Assembly (NCBI GenBank): GCA_013140765.1
Contig: JABFSE010000003.1
Location: forward strand, 100,269 to 164,268
Direction of reading: 5' to 3'
Length of the DNA stretch: 64,000 nt
From: Sulfuriferula sp.
Lineage (GTDB): Bacteria > Pseudomonadota > Gammaproteobacteria > Burkholderiales > Sulfuriferulaceae
Shown: positions 41,729 to 50,164 of the stretch, piece after piece
Layout of the letters: each line of letters starts with the position of its first letter
Numbering within the stretch: the first letter of the stretch is position 1
The notes under the pieces: generated by a model
Database searches by the model: none
What the model was told of the DNA's origin: nothing
What the model saw: only the letters and a program-made list of their open reading frames with translations
Program-made: the position numbers and the translations under genes

Positions 41729-42784
41729 ATGAGCTCACATCATCACGCACTCGAAGGCTGGCTAGAAGAAAAGCGTTCAGCTTATCTGTATCGCTGTATT
41801 GCCCGCACCGAAGCGGGTACGCCTAATCAGTCATTATTTACCGAGCTGGCACACGCGGCTGATCAGCAGGCGGTATTGTGGGAGGCGGAGCTTATCAAAG
41901 CCAATATGCCTATCCCCGCACAATTCACCCCTGATATGCGTAGCCGCTTGGTTGCCAGCCTAGTGCAACGTCTAGGCACGCGCACCATGAAGCCTGTGCT
42001 GGCGGCGATGAAAGTGCGAGGCATGGCGATTTACAACACCGCCGCCACCCATCACCTCATGCCCACAACCTTAGCGGATGTCGGACAGCGACATAAATTA
42101 GACGGTCACGGCAATTTACGCGCAGCTGTATTTGGTATCAACGACGGCTTAGTATCGAATGCCAGCTTGATTTTAGGTGTAGCAGGTGCGGCTACGAACC
42201 AGTCTGCAGGCAATCAGATGGTGCTTATCGCAGGCTTGGCAGGTTTATTGGCAGGCGCGTTTTCTATGGCCGCAGGTGAGTACATTTCGGTGCGCTCACA
42301 GCGCGAGATGTTTGAATACCAAATCGGATTAGAACGTGAGGAACTGGCGCAATATCCCGAGGAGGAAGCGGCTGAGTTAGCCTTGATTTACATGGCTAAA
42401 GGCATGAGCAAGGTTGAAGCAGAACGCGTTGCCAATACACTGATTGCCGATCCAGAGCGTGCGTTGGATACGTTGGCACGTGAAGAGCTAGGCTTAAATC
42501 CTGATGAATTAGGCTCCCCTTGGAGCGCGGCAATTTCGTCATTTATTGCTTTTTGTATCGGCGCAGGCATCCCCTTACTGCCTTTTGTTCTCAGCTCAGG
42601 CAGTAAAGCGTTAATCAGCGGTATTTTAATGACCGCGATTGCGCTATTTTTAGTTGGCGCGAGTATCAGCTTATTTACAGGGCGGCACGCATTATGGGGC
42701 GGGTTACGCATGTTGGGTATAGGTAGTGCGGCGGGGACAATTACCTATTTCATCGGCAGTTTGTTAGGGGTGAGTTTAAGCTGA
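41729..42784 (+). CDS. VIT1/CCC1-family metal transporter with N-terminal ferritin-like domain
   Basis: A 351-residue membrane protein. The first 130 or so residues form a helical rubrerythrin/ferritin-like domain (EGWLEEKRSAYLYRCIARTE, FTELAHAADQQAVLWEAE). The rest is the VIT1/CCC1 transporter: LRAAVFGINDGLVSNASLILGVAGA, the metal-binding cytoplasmic helix (AAGEYISVRSQREMFEYQI, GLEREELAQYPEEEAAELA with many Glu) and further membrane helices. Relatives move Fe2+ or Mn2+ out of the cytosol, so iron or manganese detoxification is likely. It starts six bases after comM. Confidence 0.88.
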   Translation: MSSHHHALEGWLEEKRSAYLYRCIARTEAGTPNQSLFTELAHAADQQAVLWEAELIKANMPIPAQFTPDMRSRLVASLVQRLGTRTMKPVLAAMKVRGMAIYNTAATHHLMPTTLADVGQRHKLDGHGNLRAAVFGINDGLVSNASLILGVAGAATNQSAGNQMVLIAGLAGLLAGAFSMAAGEYISVRSQREMFEYQIGLEREELAQYPEEEAAELALIYMAKGMSKVEAERVANTLIADPERALDTLAREELGLNPDELGSPWSAAISSFIAFCIGAGIPLLPFVLSSGSKALISGILMTAIALFLVGASISLFTGRHALWGGLRMLGIGSAAGTITYFIGSLLGVSLS

Positions 42785-42892
42785 GTATCATCAAAGAAAC
42801 ATGGCTTTTTGAAACCTAGGCTAGTACAATAAAAAACAGCAACAAAACAGTAGTATATAAGAGAATTATCATATTTTAGGAGGAGCACGAAA

Positions 42893-43192
42893 ATGGATTT
42901 TGATGTCACAATGATTATCAACGCATTAGCAATTTTAACGATGTTTTATTGCTTATATTTAGTTTTGTCACTTAAATCGGCTATCCCTGGCGGCATGGTA
43001 GGTAAACGCTGGAATTTTTTATCTGTGTTGGTCGTGTTATTTACTATGGGTTATTTAGCCACCCCGTTCTTCGACCAAATCCCCCCTGAAGTGCTACAGC
43101 CTGTTATCTCACTTATTTTCTTGTTTGGTGCAATTTATGTGGTGGTTACTGTACGCCTCATCTTCAACATTATTCGTGAATTAACTGAATAA
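42893..43192 (+). CDS. Unknown three-helix membrane protein
   Basis: A 99-residue protein I do not recognise. It has three hydrophobic segments (MIINALAILTMFYCLYLVLSL read in parts, FLSVLVVLFTMGYLATPFF and the C-terminal VISLIFLFGAIYVVVTVRLIF) with short charged loops. A very strong Shine-Dalgarno (TAGGAGGAG) precedes the ATG, and about 108 bases separate it from the transporter upstream. Probably transcribed with the next small gene. No catalytic motif is visible. Confidence 0.75.
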   Translation: MDFDVTMIINALAILTMFYCLYLVLSLKSAIPGGMVGKRWNFLSVLVVLFTMGYLATPFFDQIPPEVLQPVISLIFLFGAIYVVVTVRLIFNIIRELTE

Positions 43193-43263
43193 ACCCCACG
43201 CACGATGGCAGAAAATACTGTCATCGTGTTCGGTTCACAACTTCAGCATAAATCAGGTGAGCT

Positions 43264-43731
43264 ATGCATAACGATTTAATTTTATTTCGCACCCCTAAGG
43301 GTGAAGAAATTGCGCACAGTCACGGACACGAAATATCGTCAAATCACCGCAGAGCATTGATTGCAGTTGACGGTAAAACCTCGGTCGGCGCACTGACAAA
43401 AAAAGTATTCTGGGTGAGTGATGTCGTCGGTGTGCTCAAAGAGCTCTACACGCTGGGGCTAATACACGATGACGTTAAGACGATACAAGATGCAACGGTT
43501 ACACAATCAGGCGGCGCAGGGCTGTTGCTCAAAGTGCAGATTATCAAAATAGCCAAAGAGCTACTAGGCAATAACGCAGAACGCATCGTCAAAAAAATAG
43601 AAGACACTGAAGGTACGCCAGAGGCGTTGGAAGCAACTATTTTATCTTGCAAAAAACTCATCAAACTCACTATTAACGATGATGTGGCCGATGCTTTTTT
43701 AGCACGGGCATTACTTATTATCGGTCGTTAG
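43264..43731 (+). CDS. Unknown two-domain cytoplasmic protein
   Basis: A 155-residue protein with no membrane segment. The first half (LILFRTPKGEEIAHSHGHEI, ALIAVDGKTSVGALTKKV, VLKELYTLGLIHDD) has the pattern of a winged-helix-like module seen in several bacterial signalling proteins. The second half (LLLKVQIIKIAKELLGNNAERIVKKIEDTEG) is a helical segment. I cannot assign a family or function. It lies 71 bases after the membrane protein above, and its stop abuts the stop of the convergent xthA. Confidence 0.7.
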   Translation: MHNDLILFRTPKGEEIAHSHGHEISSNHRRALIAVDGKTSVGALTKKVFWVSDVVGVLKELYTLGLIHDDVKTIQDATVTQSGGAGLLLKVQIIKIAKELLGNNAERIVKKIEDTEGTPEALEATILSCKKLIKLTINDDVADAFLARALLIIGR

Positions 43732-44499
43732 TCACAACGTCAGCGTGGCTATCACGGGTGCGTGGTCTGAAGGCCGTTCCAACTTACGTGGCGCAACATC
43801 AACAACACAACTCACACAGTGTTGCGCCAATGTCTGCGATAACAGTACGTGATCTATACGTGCGCCTCTATTACGTCTGAATGCCGCCATACGATAATCC
43901 CACCAGGTAAAACTGCTAGGTGCTTGCTCAAATAAACGATAGCTATCCACCAGCCCCAAATCCAGCAATTGCACAAATGCCGCACGTTCTGCAGGCGAAA
44001 CTAAAATGTCCTCACCCCACGCCTCTACATCATAAACATCCTCGTCAGCGGGGGCAATGTTGAAATCACCTAACACGGTTAAGCGCGGGTAAATCAGCAA
44101 TTGCGCGGCAACATAGGCATGTAACGCCTGCAACCAAGCCAGTTTGTAGGTATATTTTTCGCTACCTATCGCTTGCCCATTAGGCACATAAACACAAATC
44201 ACGCGCACGCCTAGTATGGTGGCGGCAATGACGCGCTGTTGAGCATCATCCCAATTAGGTATGCCTATCGCTACGTCGGCTAACGCATAACGACTAACAA
44301 TGGCGACACCATTATACGTTTTCTGCCCCACGTAATTGACATGATAGCCTGCCGCAATTAACGCCGCCGCAGGGAAATTCACGTCTTCGGTTTTGGTTTC
44401 TTGCAGGCACACCACATCAGCTTGATCAGCCGCTAACCAATCCAGCAAATGCGGCAATCGTACTTTGAGTGAATTAACATTCCATGTGGCTAGTTTCAT
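43732..44499 (-). CDS. xthA: Exodeoxyribonuclease III / AP endonuclease
   Basis: Repairs abasic sites and 3' blocks in DNA. It is 255 residues of the exonuclease-endonuclease-phosphatase fold. Motifs: LATWNVNSLKVRL, CLQETKTED with catalytic Glu34, VCVYVPNGQ, LGDFNIAPADEDVYD and the C-terminal RIDHVLLS and SDHAPVIATL with the Asp-His pair. ATGA overlap with the upstream DUF4124 gene indicates a two-gene unit. Confidence 0.96.
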   Translation of the reverse strand: MKLATWNVNSLKVRLPHLLDWLAADQADVVCLQETKTEDVNFPAAALIAAGYHVNYVGQKTYNGVAIVSRYALADVAIGIPNWDDAQQRVIAATILGVRVICVYVPNGQAIGSEKYTYKLAWLQALHAYVAAQLLIYPRLTVLGDFNIAPADEDVYDVEAWGEDILVSPAERAAFVQLLDLGLVDSYRLFEQAPSSFTWWDYRMAAFRRNRGARIDHVLLSQTLAQHCVSCVVDVAPRKLERPSDHAPVIATLTL

Positions 44500-45017
44500 G
44501 GCTTAGTTTGCACCGCTGGTTTGTCCGCATTGACTGGCATTTTACGCCCGCCACTGATGTCGGTTTTAGGGTATCCCGCTTCATCCAATAGTTGATTCCA
44601 ACGGTTAGGTTCCCAGCCCTTAACGACATTGGTGCCGATTTTTAGCACGGGTAATTCATGCCCGTTGATGAGTTTTTCTAAGGCAAAATTATCTTCTTTA
44701 TTTTTTGCGGGGTCTTTGTAAGCGTAAGGAATACCGCGCTTATCTAAGAGATTTTTAGCATTAACGCACAATGGTCCGCAATCCCCTGCATATAGCGTCA
44801 CAGGGTTTTTAGTTGCCGCATCTTTCGTCACGTAAGAGCCTTGACCGTCGATAACATTGCTCTCCAGCTTGCGTTGCTCCAGTTTTTTGACTGCATTAGC
44901 AGGCGCGTGATCGCTATAATGCACCACACCCGCGTTATCCACCCAACGATAAACTTCACCCGCATGGGCTAATTGAAAAGTGACCAATGCCAGTGCGGCT
45001 ATCCATACTTGCTTCAT
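44496..45017 (-). CDS. Exported DUF4124 / glutaredoxin-like protein
   Basis: A 173-residue periplasmic protein. Signal peptide MKQVWIAALALVTFQLAHA, then a DUF4124 module (GEVYRWVDNAGVVHYSDHAP) and a glutaredoxin-like fold (PVTLYAGDC onwards, cis-Pro region ELPVLKIG). The active-site cysteines are Cys80 and Cys84, spaced CGPLC, one residue wider than the usual CxxC. The ATG at 45017 is chosen because GGAGG lies six bases before it; an ATG at 45023 touches that site. Redox activity is plausible but not shown. Confidence 0.82.
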   Translation of the reverse strand: MKQVWIAALALVTFQLAHAGEVYRWVDNAGVVHYSDHAPANAVKKLEQRKLESNVIDGQGSYVTKDAATKNPVTLYAGDCGPLCVNAKNLLDKRGIPYAYKDPAKNKEDNFALEKLINGHELPVLKIGTNVVKGWEPNRWNQLLDEAGYPKTDISGGRKMPVNADKPAVQTKP

Positions 45018-45029
45018 GAGCATCCTCCG

Positions 45030-47066
45030 TTAATTATTTTCAGCCATGCCATTATGGCGCAACAGTGCGTCGATACTAGGCTCACGCCCGCGAAACGCGA
45101 TAAAAGAATCCAACGCAGGACGTGAACCGCCCACGGCTAATACCTCATCCCAAAAGCGTTGCCCTATATCGGCTGACAAAACGCCATGTTCCTCAAATAA
45201 GCTATACGCATCTGCGGATAAAACTTCAGCCCATTTGTAGCTATAATAACCCGCCGCGTAACCGCCCGCAAAAATATGCGAGAAGCTATTCGGGAAGCGA
45301 TTGTAATCAGGTGGCGACATGACAGCGACTTGCGCTCTCACCCGTTGCAATACTTGCATTACGGGTACGTCGGCATTTTCGCCGTCATGCAAACGCAAAT
45401 CGAATAAAGAAAATTCGACCTGACGCAAAGTTTGCAAACCACTTTGGAAGTTTTTGGCAGCCAGCATTTTATCGAATAGCTCACGCGGCAACGGCTCGTT
45501 GGTATCTACATGTTGCGTCATTTCCCGCAACACGTCCCACTCCCAGCAAAAGTTTTCCATGAACTGCGACGGCAACTCGACGGCATCCCACTCCACACCG
45601 TTGATACCCGACACGCCCAACTCTTCAACTTGGGTGAGCAAATGATGCAAACCATGCCCAAACTCATGGAACAGCGTAATCACTTCATCATGCGTAAATA
45701 GCGCAGGCTTATCACCAACGGGTGCGGAGAAATTGCAGGTCAAATAAGCCGCAGGGATTTGCAGCGTATCACCCTTACGTCTGCGTGCCAACGCATCATT
45801 CATCCACGCGCCGCCACGCTTATGTTCACGCGCATATAAATCCAGATAAAACTGCCCAATCAACTGCCCTTGCGCATCTTTTATCTCATAAAAACGCACA
45901 TCGGCGTGCCAAACTGCCGCTTTTGCCAAGCTAACCGATAAGCCATACAGCATCTGAATGAGCTTAAATAAGCCCTGTAGAACTTTAGCCTCGGGGAAAT
46001 ACTGTTTTAAGGTTTGATCTGAATAAGCATATTTTTCTACGCGCAGTTTTTCGCTGGCAAAGCTCACATCCCATGATTGCAAATCGGCTATGTGCAGTGT
46101 GGATGCCGCATAATGCTGTAATTCCAGTAAATCCGCCTCTGCGGAAGGTCGCGCACGCTGTGCCAATGACAACAAAAAATCAGCGACTTGTGCAGGCGAG
46201 TCGGCCATTTTAGTTGCTAATGATAATTCGGCATAATTGGTATAGCCCAATAATGTAGCTTCTTCATGGCGTAATGCGATGAGCTGAGTTATGATGTCAG
46301 TGTTATCCCACTTAGCTGGGCCGAATTCTGACGCACGAGTGCTGTATGCTTTATACATTTGCTCACGTAAATGACGGTTTTCTGCATATTGCATCACAGG
46401 GCCAAAGCACGGTCCATGCAAACTCAATTGCCAGCCTGATACGCCATTTTTGACGGCCAATTCTGCCGCAGTTTGCACAACATCGTCAGGCAAGCCCGCT
46501 AATTCAGCCTGATCACTTATCACCAAGCTGAACGCATTGGTGGCATCCAGCAGGTTTTCTTCAAACTGCGATGCCAATTTAGACGACTCCGCTTGTATCA
46601 CCAAAAATCGCGCCTGCTGTTCAGCCGCTAATTCAGCACCACCTAGCTTAAAATCACGTAGCTCATTATCTATCACTCGCTGTTGCGGCAGCGTCATGCT
46701 TGCACTATGCGCGTGCAATTGCTTATATTTGGCATATAACGCTATATTTTGTGCCATTTCAGCATAATACTGTGTAAGTTTAGGCAGATTTTCATTATAA
46801 ACTTCACGCAACGCATCGCTATTCATCACGCTATTAAGATGTGAAACAGGCCCCCAAGCGCATGATAATCGCTCGTTTGCATCTTCCAGCGGCACAACAA
46901 AATTAGCCCAAGTCGGTTCGCTTGTCGAGGTAAGCAATTGCGCCATCAGCGTCGTATTTTGCGCTAATAAGCTATCAATCGCAGGCGTAACGTGTTCAGC
47001 TTGTATCAAATTAAATGCGGGTAAGCCCGTGCAGGTCAGTAAAGGATTCATATTTTCTATCGTCAT
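45030..47066 (-). CDS. prlC: Oligopeptidase A (M3 metallopeptidase)
   Basis: Cytoplasmic zinc peptidase that degrades peptides, including signal peptides. 678 residues from the ATG at 47066, close to the 680 of E. coli OpdA; an ATG at 47051 (MNPLLT) is an alternative and an upstream one at 47114 seems too long. The zinc motif is HEFGHGLHH near residue 466, with the downstream Glu in GVEWDAVELPSQFMENF. C-terminal SHIFAGGYAAGYYSYKWAEVL is also typical. Confidence 0.95.
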   Translation of the reverse strand: MTIENMNPLLTCTGLPAFNLIQAEHVTPAIDSLLAQNTTLMAQLLTSTSEPTWANFVVPLEDANERLSCAWGPVSHLNSVMNSDALREVYNENLPKLTQYYAEMAQNIALYAKYKQLHAHSASMTLPQQRVIDNELRDFKLGGAELAAEQQARFLVIQAESSKLASQFEENLLDATNAFSLVISDQAELAGLPDDVVQTAAELAVKNGVSGWQLSLHGPCFGPVMQYAENRHLREQMYKAYSTRASEFGPAKWDNTDIITQLIALRHEEATLLGYTNYAELSLATKMADSPAQVADFLLSLAQRARPSAEADLLELQHYAASTLHIADLQSWDVSFASEKLRVEKYAYSDQTLKQYFPEAKVLQGLFKLIQMLYGLSVSLAKAAVWHADVRFYEIKDAQGQLIGQFYLDLYAREHKRGGAWMNDALARRRKGDTLQIPAAYLTCNFSAPVGDKPALFTHDEVITLFHEFGHGLHHLLTQVEELGVSGINGVEWDAVELPSQFMENFCWEWDVLREMTQHVDTNEPLPRELFDKMLAAKNFQSGLQTLRQVEFSLFDLRLHDGENADVPVMQVLQRVRAQVAVMSPPDYNRFPNSFSHIFAGGYAAGYYSYKWAEVLSADAYSLFEEHGVLSADIGQRFWDEVLAVGGSRPALDSFIAFRGREPSIDALLRHNGMAENN

Positions 47067-47158
47067 TGTTAATTTGCTTAAGGAATTTAGGTGCGCCCAA
47101 GAATTATGACACATATAATCGTAGAAACTGCGCTATGCCCAACCAACAAGGACACCCA

Positions 47159-47698
47159 ATGCCAACTTTATCCGTTGCACCCTACCTAGATTACCAGCCC
47201 GAAATCGCCGAATCTGCTTGGGTGCATCCCAGTGCCTGCGTCATTGGGCAAGCCACTATCGGTGCACATAGCTCAGTGTGGTGCAATACAGTTATTCGAG
47301 CAGACGTGAACCACATTCATATTGGATACCACAGCAATATCCAAGACCTCAGTATGCTCCACGTATCCCACAAAACACCGCAAAAGCCTATGGGTGCGCC
47401 GCTCATTATCGGCAATTACGTCACCGTCGGGCATAGCGTTATTTTGCACGGATGCACGATACAAGATGAATGCCTCATCGGCATGGGCAGCATAGTGATG
47501 GACGATGTCGTTATCGAAAAACACGTGATGTTAGGCGCAGGTAGCTTGGTTGCTGAAGGTAAAACACTGCTATCAGGACACCTTTATTTAGGTCGCCCCG
47601 CCAAACTCATACGCGCCCTCACCGCAGAAGAAATCGCCTATTTCCAGTATTCAGCACAGCATTACGCAACGCTGGCAGAAAACCATGCACGCGGCTAG
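47159..47698 (+). CDS. Gamma-carbonic anhydrase-like hexapeptide protein (YrdA/PaaY type)
   Basis: A 179-residue left-handed beta-helix protein. Hexapeptide repeats run through ACVIGQATIGAHSSVW, and the metal-site histidines are His68/His71 (SMLHVSHK), His92 and His97 (VGHSVILHG). The start at 47159 is chosen over the in-frame ATG at 47135 because AAGGA lies at proper spacing before it. Relatives bind zinc or iron and some hydrate CO2; activity cannot be told from sequence. Its TAG overlaps the convergent dgkA stop. Confidence 0.9.
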   Translation: MPTLSVAPYLDYQPEIAESAWVHPSACVIGQATIGAHSSVWCNTVIRADVNHIHIGYHSNIQDLSMLHVSHKTPQKPMGAPLIIGNYVTVGHSVILHGCTIQDECLIGMGSIVMDDVVIEKHVMLGAGSLVAEGKTLLSGHLYLGRPAKLIRALTAEEIAYFQYSAQHYATLAENHARG

Positions 47699-48066
47699 GC
47701 AAACAAAATCAAACCCCACACTACCGCCACATTTAACAATGCTACCAATACCGCCGCACTCCCCATATCTTTAGCGCGTTTAATTAAGTGGTGGTGGTCA
47801 AAAGAAATGCGATCAACCGCCGCCTCTACCGCAGAATTGAGCAACTCGACTATCAGCACCAGCAACACTGAGCCTATCATCATCCCCCGAGCCACCGCGC
47901 TAGGCTCTAAATACAATGCCAAGGGTATCAGCAGTACCGCCAGCAAAACCTCCTGCCGAAAAGCGTCCTCATGACGCAACGCCGCTTTTAGACCGTCAAC
48001 CGAATAAAAAAAAGCGTTGACTACGCGCTTAGGTCCAGTCTTACCTTTGAATGGGGATTCTTGCAC
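47695..48066 (-). CDS. dgkA: Diacylglycerol kinase
   Basis: A 123-residue inner-membrane enzyme that rephosphorylates diacylglycerol released during envelope glycan synthesis. Three membrane helices and the signature VELLNSAVEAAVDRIS with catalytic and Mg-binding glutamates. N terminus KRVVNAFFYSVDGLKAALRHEDAFRQE is typical. The start appears to be GTG at 48066. Its stop codon overlaps that of the opposite carbonic anhydrase-like gene (shared CTAG). Confidence 0.95.
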   Translation of the reverse strand: MQESPFKGKTGPKRVVNAFFYSVDGLKAALRHEDAFRQEVLLAVLLIPLALYLEPSAVARGMMIGSVLLVLIVELLNSAVEAAVDRISFDHHHLIKRAKDMGSAAVLVALLNVAVVWGLILFA

Positions 48067-48161
48067 GGCATAACCTCAAAAAGCCATGAGCATAGTCAAA
48101 AAAGCGTGCCACAACTAGCTTGAATTGATGAAATTTTTACGTCAATCGCGTGACACGGCAA

Positions 48162-48392
48162 TTACATTTCGACCAGCCTAGCCGTCCATTTACGTGCCAC
48201 AGGGGCAACCAAATAAACCAATGGCATCGCAATCGGGAAAGCCACCACCGCTGCATGTAACCACTGCAACAAAAAATGCGGATTCAAACCCACATTCACC
48301 CACGTAATTACAAACGTCATCACCGTCACCATCATGCCGCTCATGATGATGGAAAAAACCAGATGAAAACGGTGCTTAGGTAGCTTAATCAT
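48162..48392 (-). CDS. DUF2798 family membrane protein
   Basis: A 76-residue protein with two membrane helices (FSIIMSGMMVTVMTFVITWV and VAFPIAMPLVYLVAPVARKW), the pattern of DUF2798. Role unknown. It overlaps the upstream DUF1289 gene by eight bases, so the two form a small operon. Confidence 0.8.
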   Translation of the reverse strand: MIKLPKHRFHLVFSIIMSGMMVTVMTFVITWVNVGLNPHFLLQWLHAAVVAFPIAMPLVYLVAPVARKWTARLVEM

Positions 48393-48591
48393 GCGTTATG
48401 TCTTTCAAAGTGGGCAATTTCAATTGATAGTCTGCTCGTCGCTGTGCCACCCGCAATAAAATCCGCCGCCGCTCATCATCCTCAGTAGCACCCCAGCACA
48501 CGATTTCATCAATACGCCGAAAACACCCCAGACATATATCGTCTTCGTTGAGACAGCAGTTGCGGATGCAGGGGGAGGTGATGGATGTCAT
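48385..48591 (-). CDS. DUF1289 family protein
   Basis: A 68-residue protein with the DUF1289 cysteine pattern SPCIRNCCLNEDDICLGCFRRIDEIVCW; four conserved cysteines suggest a metal or Fe-S site. Members are small cytoplasmic proteins of unknown role. It is the last core gene before the accessory patch, 12 bases from the end of the DpnI-type relic. Confidence 0.88.
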   Translation of the reverse strand: MTSITSPCIRNCCLNEDDICLGCFRRIDEIVCWGATEDDERRRILLRVAQRRADYQLKLPTLKDITHD

Positions 48592-48603
48592 AATGCAAGA
48601 CTG

Positions 48604-49381
48604 TTACTTGCTAATCAAACGATACTTGCCGCGACTCACGAACTCTATCACGCCTTGATCACGTAATACTTGCAACTGTTGTCTAATTTTATCTTTGATA
48701 AAATTATTGTTCGGATATTGGCGTGTTAATATCGCTTCAAATTTATACATTTGATCCAGCGTAAACTCCTGATGACCAATACGCTCCACACAACTCAACA
48801 CATCAATCGTCCAACCGCGTGCGTTTATCGATTTTGATTCAGCAAGAAATGATGTTTTCTTCCACGCATTCATTACTACATCAATTTCAATAAATTTCCC
48901 GTCTTTAATGTAATCAATTTTACCAATTTCGGGCACTTGATTAAGCAAGATATTACATCCAACCCATCCAGCACGCTTTGCTTTTGAGCTAAGCGGTTTA
49001 CGTGCCTCAATCGCGATTGGGCGCAAAAAATGACTAGGTACCAGGAAAAAATCTTTCACTATATAACCGTGCCATGTCATAACTCATAAAAAAGAAGTGT
49101 GGACTATTTGACTCTGCTAGTCTGGTCATCATGGCTGAATATCCACCATCCGTAACCTTCTTGGTGAATTTACCCGACTTACTTTTAAGTTCATATTCTG
49201 CAGTGCAATTAACACACCGAAAATCTAAAACTTTAGAATTAGCGACACTCCGTTGTAATTGACTGCCACAGGCGGCACACACAATTTCTGTGGGAGTCCA
49301 GCTCTCTGACATGACCCGAATTTTTTGCGATTTGCTAGTAAAGTGGCTAATCTCAGTCTGATCTAAGCATAAATTTCGCAT
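48604..49381 (-). pseudogene. DpnI-type (Dam-replacing) restriction endonuclease, frameshifted
   Basis: Two frames together spell one DpnI-like enzyme, which cuts GATC when the adenine is methylated. Frame one (49381-49034) gives the N-terminal PD-(D/E)XK part: zinc cysteines C35, C38, C56, C59 and catalytic D53, E64, K66 (VLDFRCVNC, AEYELKSK), at the same numbers as I recall for DpnI. Frame two (to 48604) gives the rest (IEARKPLSSKAKRAGWVGCN, ARGWTIDVLSCVERI) and the winged-helix tail (DKIRQQLQVLRDQGVIEF). The join needs one base removed, near 49075 or in the A6 run 49046-49051. Every recognisable motif is otherwise intact, so the lesion is recent, phase-variable, or a sequence error. Confidence 0.88.
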
Positions 49382-49454
49382 ATTTCCCCCAAGCTTCCCA
49401 AACGACTCTCGATCTCTACTCGCAGGGCTTTTTTGTTTTTGAAATTATTTTAAG

Positions 49455-49868
49455 CTATCGGACTACGAAATCTAACGTTTTACCCATAGCGGTAAAAGCT
49501 GCGCTGATAGTGTCAATTTTAGTGTTATGTTTAATATCCATTAAACGGGTCACGGCTTGCGGGCGAACATGCAGCCGTTTCGCTAAATCCGCAGGGCGCA
49601 AACGCTGTGACAGCATTTCGTTTAATAGCAAAACCTTCGCCCATAGTGAAGGGCTTAACTCGACGTATTCTTGACCTTTTTTAAGCTTGCTTGGTAACGG
49701 CACTTTTCGCTCATCTTCAAAGTAAAAATCTAATGAAGACTCAAGCACATCTTTTGCCATTTCCATAGCGTCATCATAGCTATCGCCTTGTGTCATTGCC
49801 TCAGGAATATCAGGGAATGTCACAACGTAGCCGCCTGTATCGGATGTTAAAATAACGGGGTATCGCAT
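49455..49868 (-). CDS. hicB: HicB-family antitoxin
   Basis: A 137-residue antitoxin. The N-terminal HicB fold (YPVILTSDTGGYVVTFPDIP, EAMTQGDSYDDAMEMAKDVLE) binds the toxin; the C-terminal half is a helix-turn-helix (LRPADLAKRLHVRPQAVTRLMDIKHNT in parts) that should bind the operon operator. It begins two bases after the hicA stop. Two palindromes of the same core upstream of hicA are the likely binding sites. Confidence 0.92.
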   Translation of the reverse strand: MRYPVILTSDTGGYVVTFPDIPEAMTQGDSYDDAMEMAKDVLESSLDFYFEDERKVPLPSKLKKGQEYVELSPSLWAKVLLLNEMLSQRLRPADLAKRLHVRPQAVTRLMDIKHNTKIDTISAAFTAMGKTLDFVVR

Positions 49869-49870
49869 AT

Positions 49871-50053
49871 TTATTCCTTATCAATTAGACCTAATTGCTT
49901 AATGATGCCTTTCCTAAGAGGCTCCTTAATTTCCGCTGCATGCCTCGGCAAGTGTGATTGCTTGGTGCCGTAATAAAGTTTCGTGTGCTTTTTACCTTCC
50001 TTAAAGGTAACGCCTTGTGCCTTCAACCATCTAGCGAACTCGCTCAACTTCAT
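49871..50053 (-). CDS. hicA: HicA-family mRNA interferase toxin
   Basis: A 60-residue dsRBD-like toxin that cleaves mRNA on ribosomes or free. The catalytic histidine is His23 in GKKHTKLYYG, and the C-terminal part HLPRHAAEIKEPLRKGIIKQLGL is typical. Toxin-first order (hicA then hicB) is the usual one for HicAB. Length and residues look intact, so an active pair is likely. Confidence 0.93.
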   Translation of the reverse strand: MKLSEFARWLKAQGVTFKEGKKHTKLYYGTKQSHLPRHAAEIKEPLRKGIIKQLGLIDKE

Positions 50054-50106
50054 GCTGTGCTTTCTTTGCTTGTTGATTCAGCTGACGGGTGTCCAGCTGA
50101 CAGGAA

Positions 50107-50130
50107 AGTATAAACAAAAATGTTTATACT
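50107..50130. promoter_or_regulatory. Palindromic operator 1 upstream of hicAB
   Basis: Perfect inverted repeat: AGTATAAACA, four A, TGTTTATACT. The inner core TAAACA-N4-TGTTTA is shared with a second palindrome 33 bp away. On the hicA strand its outer part supplies TATACT, a good -10, with TAGTCA 17 bp upstream as a possible -35, so HicB binding here would repress the operon. Confidence 0.75.
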
Positions 50131-50138
50131 GACTATGA

Positions 50139-50164
50139 AATAATAAACAGAATTGTTTATTATT
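50139..50164. promoter_or_regulatory. Palindromic operator 2 upstream of hicAB
   Basis: Perfect inverted repeat AATAATAAACA, GAAT, TGTTTATTATT with the same core and spacer length as operator 1. Its centre is 33 bp from the other, close to three helical turns. It overlaps the stop codon of the 63-residue gene upstream. Confidence 0.72.

Noticed and set aside
49034..49381. A separate small zinc-finger protein gene
   Set aside because: Its sequence is the N-terminal half of a DpnI-type enzyme and joins the next frame, so it is one broken gene rather than two.
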